Below are positions 13,193-19,487 of a DNA stretch of 19,487 bases, in pieces. The notes under the pieces were generated by a model. The model ran no database searches and was not told where the DNA came from. It was given only the letters and a program-made list of their open reading frames with translations. Source of the DNA: an uncultured Gammaproteobacteria bacterium. Lineage in GTDB: Bacteria; Pseudomonadota; Gammaproteobacteria; SZUA-140. The stretch lies in the NCBI GenBank assembly GCA_945788675.1, contig CALZMY010000078.1:1-19487 (forward strand), written 5' to 3'. The position numbers and the translations under genes were made by a program. Position 1 is the stretch's first letter; the number at the start of each line of letters is the position of its first letter.

Positions 13193-14818
13193 ATGGCACT
13201 GGTAAAGACTGATGATGTAGTACTTTCCTCTAGAGGATTTAACGGTTTATCGTTGTTGCGACAGCTCGGGTTGATGATAGGTCTGGCTGCAAGTATAGCC
13301 ATTGGCGTTGCCATTGCGCAGTGGTCACAGGAGCCTGGTTACCGCATGCTGTATAGCAACCTTTCAGAGCAGGATTCTGGTGATATTGCAAATTCGTTAC
13401 AGCAAGCGGCGATCCCATATAAGGTTGATACTCAGACCGGTGCGATTCTTGTCGCTGGTGATAGTGTGCATGAAGCACGCCTTAAACTGGCTTCAGAAGG
13501 TTTACCTCGAGGTGGTGGTGTTGGTTTTGAGATGCTGGATAAAGACCAGGGGTTTGGTGTTAGTCAGTTTATGGAAGGCGCACGTTATCAACGCGCATTA
13601 GAAGGTGAACTGGCACGGACGATTGGTTCATTGAATAATGTACGTAGCGCACGTGTTCATCTGGCAATTCCTAAGCAGAGTGCTTTTGCGCGTGATCGAA
13701 AAAAACCAAAGGCATCCGTTACCATAGATTTATTTGCTGGTCGTGTATTACAGGAAGGGCAGATAACAGCGATCAGTCATATGGTTGCTGCAAGTATACC
13801 GAGTCTTGAGGCAAGTGATGTAACGGTCATTGATCAAAAAGGACGTTTGTTGACCTCATCTGAATCATCCGCGGATATGCGAGTCAGCTCGACTCAATTT
13901 AATCACCGTAGACGCCTTGAGGAATACTATATTAAACGTATTGAAGGGATCCTGAGTCCAATCATGGGCGAAGGTGGTGTGCGTGCTCAGGTGTCAGCAG
14001 ATATCGATTTTACTGTGACAGAGCAAACCCAGGAGAGCTTTAACCCGGACCTGCCTGCAGTTCGAAGTGAACAGACGCTTGAAGAACGGCGCACGGGTAG
14101 CCAGACGTTGAGCGGTGTACCCGGGAGTCTATCTAATCAACCGCCAGAGAATGCGAGTGTGGAGGCTGCATCCGGAGGGGATTCACGATCACCGATAAGT
14201 TCTACTATCAGAGCGACACGCAATTATGAACTTGATCGTACCATTAGCCATATTCGTAGTGGTGGTGGAGATATCAGGCGCCTTTCGGTTGCGGTAGTGC
14301 TGGATGATAAGCAGTCTGTTGATGATAATGGTGAGACAGTGCGCACGCCATTAACAGAAGATGAAATCGTGCGTATCACCAGTCTGGTGAAAGAGGCGAT
14401 TGGTTTTAACGGGGTGCGTGGCGATAGCGTCAATGTGATTAACTCTTCGTTTACAGTGCCAGCAGAAGTTGAGCCGCTGCCAGAACCATCGTTTATGGAG
14501 ACTCCAGGACTCTGGGATATTGCGAAGCAGGTGTTAGCGGGTGCTGTGATCTTCTTTTTATTGTTCGGTGTATTACGCCCGGTACTGAAAGAATTAGCCG
14601 CAAAAGGAGAAGTGATGCCTGCCCAGGTGATGATGTCAGGAGAAGGAGCGGTGGGTATACAGAACGATCAGCTGACGTTGAGTGGCGGAGCGGAGGGGCA
14701 GCCACAACCACAACAGAATTATGATAACAATTTGAGCACTGCTCGCACATTGGCGTCACAGGACCCTAAACGTGTGGCACAGGTTGTTAATAACTGGGTG
14801 GCAGCTGATGGCGGATAA
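13193..14818 (+). CDS. fliF: FliF, MS-ring protein
   Basis: 541 residues. Inner-membrane protein forming the MS-ring on which the motor and export gate are built. Two membrane spans are visible: about 25-43 (GLMIGLAASIAIGVAIAQW) and about 447-465 (VLAGAVIFFLLFGVLRPVL). The long periplasmic part between them carries the ring-building domains, including EGLPRGGGVGFEMLD. The cytoplasmic tail ends in the FliG-binding helix (LASQDPKRVAQVVNNWV). The Shine-Dalgarno is weak (AGAGA), with a small AATACT/AGTATT hairpin (13159-13175) just before it. It overlaps fliG by 11 bases. Confidence 0.96.
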   Translation: MALVKTDDVVLSSRGFNGLSLLRQLGLMIGLAASIAIGVAIAQWSQEPGYRMLYSNLSEQDSGDIANSLQQAAIPYKVDTQTGAILVAGDSVHEARLKLASEGLPRGGGVGFEMLDKDQGFGVSQFMEGARYQRALEGELARTIGSLNNVRSARVHLAIPKQSAFARDRKKPKASVTIDLFAGRVLQEGQITAISHMVAASIPSLEASDVTVIDQKGRLLTSSESSADMRVSSTQFNHRRRLEEYYIKRIEGILSPIMGEGGVRAQVSADIDFTVTEQTQESFNPDLPAVRSEQTLEERRTGSQTLSGVPGSLSNQPPENASVEAASGGDSRSPISSTIRATRNYELDRTISHIRSGGGDIRRLSVAVVLDDKQSVDDNGETVRTPLTEDEIVRITSLVKEAIGFNGVRGDSVNVINSSFTVPAEVEPLPEPSFMETPGLWDIAKQVLAGAVIFFLLFGVLRPVLKELAAKGEVMPAQVMMSGEGAVGIQNDQLTLSGGAEGQPQPQQNYDNNLSTARTLASQDPKRVAQVVNNWVAADGG

Positions 14819-15821
14819 TAAACAAGATGACCTGACCGGTGTCGACAGGGCTGCGATCCTGTTAATGAGCCTTGGTGAGCAAGGTGCGTCAGAAGTACTG
14901 AAATATATCGGCCCAAAAGAAGTGCATAGTGTTAGTACTGCGATGTCAACATTGAAAAATATTTCAAAGGAACAGGCTGAAAATGTACTGGATGAGTTTT
15001 GTAAGAGCGCAGATAATGAAACCGCATTTGGAGTGGGTTCGGATGAATACCTGAAAAGCGTGTTGGTAAAAGCGTTGGGCGAAGATAAGGCGGGAAGTAT
15101 TATTGATCGTGTATTGACGGGGACCAATTCATCCGGCCTGGAGCAGTTGAAGTGGATGGATCCTCGTGCTGTCATTGAGGTGATTCGCCTTGAGCACCCG
15201 CAAATTATATCGGTAGTTCTTTCATATCTTGATCCTGAGCAGGCTGCCGAAGTGATTGCTCTGTTGCCAGAAAAGGTGAGGCTGGATGTGTTGCTCAGAG
15301 TGGCGACACTTGATCGACTGCAACCCTCTGCACTTGATGAGTTGAATAATGTTATTGAAAAACAATTTAAAGGCAATACGGCGGTTAAATCCTCTAGCGT
15401 TGGTGGTATTAAGACTGCGGCAAATATTCTGAATTTTATGGATAGCGCTGAGGAAGGCATGATCATGGATCAAATTACCGAATTTGATACTGAACTTGGT
15501 GAGAGTATTCAGGATTTGATGTTTGTGTTTGCAGATCTATCAGAGATCGATGATCGTGGTATTCAGGCATTACTGCGCGAGGTTTCATCCGAGTCATTGG
15601 TGTTAGCGCTTAAAGGTTCTGAACCCGATATGCAGGCGAAAATATTCGACAATATGTCCAAGCGTGCGGCCGAAATGTTGCGGGATGATCTTGAGGCGCG
15701 AGGTCCTGTTAAATTGAGTGATGTGGAGGCCGCGCAGAAAGAGGTTCTTGCGATCGCAAGAAGAATGGCTGAGTCAGGCGATATTCAACTGGGTGGTAAG
15801 AGTTCCGACGAGTATGTCTAA
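14808..15821 (+). CDS. fliG: FliG, motor switch and torque protein
   Basis: 337 residues from ATG 14808, the standard length. This start overlaps the fliF stop (14816-14818) by 11 bases, pointing to translational coupling; a further upstream in-frame start would add 12 unrelated residues. The N-terminal domain binds FliF. The middle domain has the EHPQ motif (129-132), which binds FliM. The C-terminal domain carries the charged residues that meet the stator: K269, R286 in MSKRAA and D293-D294 in LRDDL, all kept relative to E. coli. In the cytoplasm it forms the upper C-ring and sets torque and direction. It overlaps fliH by 8 bases. Confidence 0.96.
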   Translation: MADNKQDDLTGVDRAAILLMSLGEQGASEVLKYIGPKEVHSVSTAMSTLKNISKEQAENVLDEFCKSADNETAFGVGSDEYLKSVLVKALGEDKAGSIIDRVLTGTNSSGLEQLKWMDPRAVIEVIRLEHPQIISVVLSYLDPEQAAEVIALLPEKVRLDVLLRVATLDRLQPSALDELNNVIEKQFKGNTAVKSSSVGGIKTAANILNFMDSAEEGMIMDQITEFDTELGESIQDLMFVFADLSEIDDRGIQALLREVSSESLVLALKGSEPDMQAKIFDNMSKRAAEMLRDDLEARGPVKLSDVEAAQKEVLAIARRMAESGDIQLGGKSSDEYV

Positions 15822-16467
15822 CCGAATTATTCTTTCCGAGGACTCAGAGGACTGCCCGCGTTGGAAGATTCCCAATGTGGGTGGGGCTGTTGGTGGTGCT
15901 CAGCAGGCGCACACTGAACCAACACAAAAAGAGATTGAACAGCGTCGCCAGCAAGGTTATGAGGAAGGTTTTGCACAGGGAAAACAGGAAGGGATTGCTG
16001 CGGGGCAGGCGAACCTCAAGCAACAGGCACAGCAGCTGACACAGGTCATTGGGCAGCTGTCACAACCCCTGGAAGCGCTTGATGATGAGGTTGTCAATGA
16101 GCTTGTCATCCTGGCAACGACCATTGCGAAACATATGGTGCGTCGAGAGATAAAAACAAACCCGGGTGAGATTGTTGCTGTGGTGCGAGAGGCAGTCGCT
16201 ATTCTACCGACGACATCGCGTACTATTAAAATATTTTTGCATCCTGAGGATGCCGAGTTACTCAGGCAGTCGCTGTCGATTTCAGAACAGGGCGCATGGG
16301 AGTTGGTAGAGGATCCATCGTTGACTCGGGGTGGTTGTCGTCTTGAGACTGAGAATGCACAGCTGGACGCCTCAATTGAGACACGTCTGGCAGCGGTCGT
16401 CGCGGAGTTGATGGGCGGAGAGCGTGCACGTGATAGCGAGGGCAGTGTGGATCATGCATCCTCGTAG
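15814..16467 (+). CDS. fliH: FliH, export ATPase stator/regulator
   Basis: 217 residues from ATG 15814, which overlaps the fliG stop in the sequence ATGTCTAA. Longer upstream reading adds residues encoded inside fliG and is unlikely. The family hallmark, a GxxxG repeat in a coiled coil, is plain: G48, G52, G56, G60 and G64 in GYEEGFAQGKQEGIAAG. Trp17 near the N-terminus may be the residue that docks on FlhA or FliN. The C-terminal half (about 100-205) is the FliH/HrpE-type domain that binds the FliI N-terminus, like the peripheral stalk of F-type ATPases. It overlaps fliI by 14 bases. Confidence 0.93.
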   Translation: MSNRIILSEDSEDCPRWKIPNVGGAVGGAQQAHTEPTQKEIEQRRQQGYEEGFAQGKQEGIAAGQANLKQQAQQLTQVIGQLSQPLEALDDEVVNELVILATTIAKHMVRREIKTNPGEIVAVVREAVAILPTTSRTIKIFLHPEDAELLRQSLSISEQGAWELVEDPSLTRGGCRLETENAQLDASIETRLAAVVAELMGGERARDSEGSVDHASS

Positions 16468-17824
16468 CAACATCTGGAAAAAACGGATTGAGACCTGTCG
16501 TGATAAGTTGGGCGAGCCGCCCGCATTGGTCGTTGAAGGGAAGTTGACGCGGATGGTGGGGTTGACGCTTGAGGCAGTAGGCTGCCAGGTTGCGGTAGGT
16601 GGTCGTTGTTTGATTAGCAGTATCAGTTCCGCGCCGATCGAGGCAGAAGTAGTAGGGTTTTCTGGTGACAAAACTTATCTCATGCCAAGTGGTGATGTTC
16701 AGGGAATTGTCCCCAATGCCAAAGTAATACCCTCGACACAGGCCTATGAGGCACTGGTGGGTAAAGACCTGCTAGGGCGCGTTGTAGATGGCGCCGGTAA
16801 CCCACTTGATGATAAGGGACCGCTGCTCGCCGAGAGCCGCGTACCGTTGAGTGCTCGTCCGATGAACCCGCTAAGTCGTCCGCCTATTCGAGAGCCACTC
16901 GATGTCGGGGTGAGGGCGATCAATACCTTATTAACGGTTGGCCGTGGTCAGCGCCTGGGGTTGTTTGCAGGCAGTGGTGTGGGTAAGAGTGTATTGCTTG
17001 GCATGATGACGCGCTATACCAATGCCGATGTGGTAGTGGTGGGTTTGATTGGTGAACGAGGTCGTGAGGTAAAGGAGTTTACTGATACCATATTAGGCCC
17101 TGAGGGTTTAGCACGTGCCGTGGTCGTGGCAACGCCGGCTGACAATCCACCGCTGATGCGGATGCATGGCGCGATGTTGGCGACCAGCATTGCCGAGTAT
17201 TTTCGTGATCAGGGAAAGCGGGTGTTGTTATTAATGGATTCTTTGACACGCTATGCGCAGGCGCAGCGTGAGATCGCGCTGGCGATTGGCGAGCCACCTG
17301 CAACCAAAGGGTATCCACCCTCTGTGTTTGCCAAATTACCGCAACTGGTGGAGCGTGCGGGTACCAGCGAAAATGGTGGCTCGATTACCGCTTTTTATAC
17401 AGTATTGACCGAGGGGGATGACCAGCAGGATCCGATTGCCGATGCTGCGCGCGCCATTCTCGATGGTCATTTTGTGTTATCGCGTAAGCTCGCGGATGCA
17501 GGGCACTACCCTGCAATCGATATCGAGGCATCGATCAGTCGTGTGATGACTGAGATCACCACCGAGCCTCATCAACAGGAGATTCGTCGCTTCAAGCAAC
17601 TTTATTCCTGTTATCAACAAAACCGTGATTTGATCAATGTCGGTGCCTATACGCGAGGCAGTGACCCCGAGGTGGATGAGGCGATTGAGTTCTATCCTCA
17701 CTTGAGAGCGTTTTTGCAGCAAAATATTTCGGAGTCAGTCAATTTGCAAAGTGGTATGCAGCAGTTAACGGCGCTTGTGAATAGACCGATGGCAGCGACC
17801 AATGTTGTCCTTTCTGATCAATAG
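16454..17824 (+). CDS. fliI: FliI, flagellar export ATPase
   Basis: 456 residues from ATG 16454, matching the usual length. GAGGG at 16438-16442 is 11 bases upstream; GTG 16445 is too close to it. It hydrolyses ATP to help unload chaperone-substrate complexes at the export gate, as part of the FliHIJ complex related to F1. Motifs: Walker A GSGVGKS (173-179), Walker B VLLLMDSLTRYAQAQRE, the catalytic GLIGERGREVKEF segment, and GYPPSVFAKLPQLVERAG, all diagnostic of the FliI/type III ATPase family. It overlaps fliH by 14 bases and is followed by fliJ after 21 bases. Confidence 0.97.
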   Translation: MHPRSNIWKKRIETCRDKLGEPPALVVEGKLTRMVGLTLEAVGCQVAVGGRCLISSISSAPIEAEVVGFSGDKTYLMPSGDVQGIVPNAKVIPSTQAYEALVGKDLLGRVVDGAGNPLDDKGPLLAESRVPLSARPMNPLSRPPIREPLDVGVRAINTLLTVGRGQRLGLFAGSGVGKSVLLGMMTRYTNADVVVVGLIGERGREVKEFTDTILGPEGLARAVVVATPADNPPLMRMHGAMLATSIAEYFRDQGKRVLLLMDSLTRYAQAQREIALAIGEPPATKGYPPSVFAKLPQLVERAGTSENGGSITAFYTVLTEGDDQQDPIADAARAILDGHFVLSRKLADAGHYPAIDIEASISRVMTEITTEPHQQEIRRFKQLYSCYQQNRDLINVGAYTRGSDPEVDEAIEFYPHLRAFLQQNISESVNLQSGMQQLTALVNRPMAATNVVLSDQ

Positions 17825-17834
17825 TCGATTCATT

Positions 17835-17838
17835 GAGG
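17835..17838 (+). promoter_or_regulatory. Ribosome binding site deciding the TTG start of fliJ
   Basis: GAGG followed by a 7-base spacer and TTG at 17846. The correct FliJ N-terminus and length both need this TTG, so the gene uses a weak start codon, perhaps to keep FliJ low relative to FliI. Confidence 0.6.
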
Positions 17839-17845
17839 CGGTAGC

Positions 17846-18289
17846 TTGAAGTCTCGACGTCTGCAGCCGGTTATCAAAATTGCGAAAGAACGTGAGGACG
17901 ATGCAGCGTTAGCGTTGAGTGAGTACCGCAAGGTTGTGGATCAGCATGAGGCTAAGTTAATCGAGTTGCGCCACTATCATGATGAATATATACAGCGGCT
18001 GAATGAAGCTGGACGTGGTGGGATGAATATTGCACAGATCAATGACTACCGCAGTTTCATCGCTCGCCTGGCCGTGGCGGTTAAGCAGCAAGAGGCGTTA
18101 TTGCTGGAGTGCCAGCAGCAGCTAAAAGAGAAAAACAAGGCATGGATACAGACGCGCGGACGTCATCAGGCGCTGGATAAAGTTATCGACCGTTATCAGC
18201 AACAGGAACAAGAAGTGCGTGATAAGCGCGAGCAGGCTGAAAGCGATGAGCGCTCGCAACATATGGGGCGAAATAAATCCTCTGAATAA
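17846..18289 (+). CDS. fliJ: FliJ, export ATPase central stalk and chaperone escort
   Basis: 147 residues, exactly the usual FliJ length, almost all charged coiled coil (about 5-140) with a highly charged tail. It inserts in the FliI hexamer like the gamma subunit of F1, activates FlhA and recycles FliT-type chaperones. The start is TTG at 17846, not ATG: the N-terminus KSRRLQPVIKIAKERE aligns with the FliJ start, and GAGG (17835-17838) is 7 bases upstream. The next in-frame ATG lies about 60 residues in (GMNIAQIND), which would remove the first helix. It is the last gene of the fliE-J run. Confidence 0.92.
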   Translation: MKSRRLQPVIKIAKEREDDAALALSEYRKVVDQHEAKLIELRHYHDEYIQRLNEAGRGGMNIAQINDYRSFIARLAVAVKQQEALLLECQQQLKEKNKAWIQTRGRHQALDKVIDRYQQQEQEVRDKREQAESDERSQHMGRNKSSE

Positions 18290-18328
18290 ACATGGAGCAT
18301 CAATACGCTAGTAACGCTTTTTACCTAT

Positions 18329-18344
18329 TGGCATGTCCATTGCA
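18329..18344 (+). promoter_or_regulatory. Sigma-54 promoter of fliK
   Basis: TGGCATGTCCATTGCA against TGGCACG-N4-TTGCW: all fixed positions match except T for C in the -24 block, and GG-N10-GC spacing is exact. This is the best sigma-54 site in the window. The expected start is near 18355, about 48 bases before the fliK ATG. It splits fliK from fliE-J and suggests FleR control. Confidence 0.88.
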
Positions 18345-18402
18345 TTGTATCTTGTGACACAAATTTTAATTTGATTGATATAGGAGTCGCGAGAACACTA
18401 TT

Positions 18403-19487
18403 ATGCAGGGCTTGATTACCACTTTATCACCAGGACTTAGTGCTACAGATGGGGCTGCGCAGGCTTCAAATGGCCTGGGCAGTAGTGCTAATGGTGTTTC
18501 ATCAGGTTCCCAGGGTTCTTCTCCTCTCTTTTCAAATCTGCTCACGTCGGCAGCTCAGTCTGATCAGGTTCAGTTCAAATCTCAGTTGTTAAGTGCCTTT
18601 GCTGGACAAGCGTTGCCACCTGAGGGGCAATTATTGCCGCTTGGTGACTCATCAGGGCTGATTAATCAGGATGTCAGTGGCTTGTTAAACGCTAATGAAC
18701 TGAAAAATTCATTAGCGAAACGAACAGCTGAAGGCGATGACACACTCACTATTGATATTGACGTCAACATGCAGCCAGTTGTTTCACCCTCTGTTGTGGC
18801 CAATGATGCAATGCGCGCGCAGAATTTACCTGCTCAACTGGCTGGTGCTGGTGCTGGTGCTGCTTCGCAGTTGGCAGGGCAAGGACACAGCAAGTTACAA
18901 CAGGATATATTGATGAGACAGTTGGCAATGGCTCCGATAGAAGAGGCAGAAGGTGGTCTTTCTAGCGTGCGTTTAACCTCACAATTAGAGAATGCACCGC
19001 TGCTGGGTAGTAGTGTTCAGCTTTCAAATATGTTGCGAGACGCGATGTTACTGAAGCAGCGGCCAACGACAGGCAGTGGTAGCGAAAGTAAAATAGGTGA
19101 TTCTTTTGGTAGCGCAATGGGTAATTTGAGCGCGTTATCCACTGATGCAAAGAGTGGTAGTGATACAAAGCCCTTGATGCAGGCCTCGATTAATACCCCT
19201 TTCTCACAACAGGCCGGTTGGGGCGAAGAGGTAGGTAGTCGAGTTAAATGGATGGTCAATAGTCAGGTGCAGTCTGCCGAGTTGAAGATGAACCCCGCTC
19301 ATCTTGGTCCGGTTGAGGTGAAGATTAGCGTGCAGAATGACCAGACGACTATTCACTTTACAGCTCAAAATGGAGCGGTGCGTGAAGCACTGGATAGTGC
19401 CATGCCGAGATTGCGTGAAATGTTGGGCGATAACGGCGTGAATCTCGCCGATGTTGATGTCTCTGATCAATCCTTTGCCCAGCAGCA
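18403..19487 (+). CDS. fliK: FliK, hook-length control protein, 3' end cut by window
   Basis: The open frame runs from ATG 18403 to the edge, 361 codons, no stop. The first 270 residues are Ser/Gly/Gln/Ala-rich and poorly conserved, as expected for the secreted molecular ruler; they include a small Ala-Gly repeat coded by GCTGGT units near 18841. The Flg_hook C-terminal domain starts at about residue 273 (WGEEVGSRVKWMVNSQVQSA) and contains the family core ELKMNPAHLGPVEVKISVQN, which switches the FlhB export gate from hook to filament substrates. The start is fixed by a stop at 18376-18378 with no other start codon in between. AGGAG (18382-18386) is far; GAGAA (18391-18395) is better placed. 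Expressed from the sigma-54 site at 18329. Confidence 0.95.
   Translation, partial: MQGLITTLSPGLSATDGAAQASNGLGSSANGVSSGSQGSSPLFSNLLTSAAQSDQVQFKSQLLSAFAGQALPPEGQLLPLGDSSGLINQDVSGLLNANELKNSLAKRTAEGDDTLTIDIDVNMQPVVSPSVVANDAMRAQNLPAQLAGAGAGAASQLAGQGHSKLQQDILMRQLAMAPIEEAEGGLSSVRLTSQLENAPLLGSSVQLSNMLRDAMLLKQRPTTGSGSESKIGDSFGSAMGNLSALSTDAKSGSDTKPLMQASINTPFSQQAGWGEEVGSRVKWMVNSQVQSAELKMNPAHLGPVEVKISVQNDQTTIHFTAQNGAVREALDSAMPRLREMLGDNGVNLADVDVSDQSFAQQ

Noticed and set aside
1..19487. CRISPR arrays, tRNA/rRNA genes, insertion sequences, prophage or defence genes
   Set aside because: None seen on either strand; the gene run is continuous flagellar content with consistent composition.

Overview
The window is a contiguous stretch of a polar-flagellum gene cluster from a gammaproteobacterium. 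Gene order (fliC-flaG-fliD-fliS-fliT-pilZ-fleQ-fleS-fleR-fliE-fliF-fliG-fliH-fliI-fliJ-fliK), the FleQ and FleSR regulators, and the sigma-54 and sigma-28 promoter motifs match the layout known from Pseudomonas and many free-living or sulfur-oxidising gammaproteobacteria. The sequence does not fix the genus. Base composition looks moderate and fairly even, with no sign of a recent insertion. I see no tRNA, rRNA, insertion sequence, CRISPR array or phage gene.

Layout. (1) Positions 1-1578, minus strand: the 5' part of a TPR plus GT41 (O-GlcNAc-transferase-like) protein that runs off the left edge. It is divergent from flagellin and is a candidate flagellin glycosyltransferase. (2) 1579-1977: a divergent intergenic region with an AT-rich tract, a near-consensus sigma-28 promoter and a hairpin-rich fliC leader. 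(3) 1978-8369: late filament genes: a large flagellin, flaG, fliD (with its own sigma-54 promoter), the chaperones fliS and fliT, and an atypical PilZ-like protein. (4) 8442-12791: the regulatory cascade, with fleQ behind a sigma-70-like promoter and fleSR behind a sigma-54 promoter. (5) 12815-18289: fliEFGHIJ, tightly packed with overlapping start and stop codons (basal body MS-ring, switch, export ATPase). (6) 18403 to the right edge: fliK (hook-length control), truncated by the window, behind a very good sigma-54 promoter.

The regulatory logic can be read from the DNA. The housekeeping polymerase makes FleQ. FleQ with sigma-54 should turn on fleSR and probably fliD. FleR with sigma-54 should turn on basal-body and hook genes such as fliK. 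FliA (sigma-28) makes flagellin last. No sigma-54 site was found before fliE, which lies 23 bases behind fleR, so fleSR and fliE-J may be one transcript.

Most of this is ordinary flagellar biology. The points worth a second look are the flagellin mRNA leader (mutually exclusive hairpins and a ten-codon upstream ORF), the GT41 gene next to flagellin, a regularly spaced set of FleQ-like half-sites before fleS, the atypical PilZ protein, and large insertions in both flagellin and its cap protein. I did not find a convincing entirely new system.
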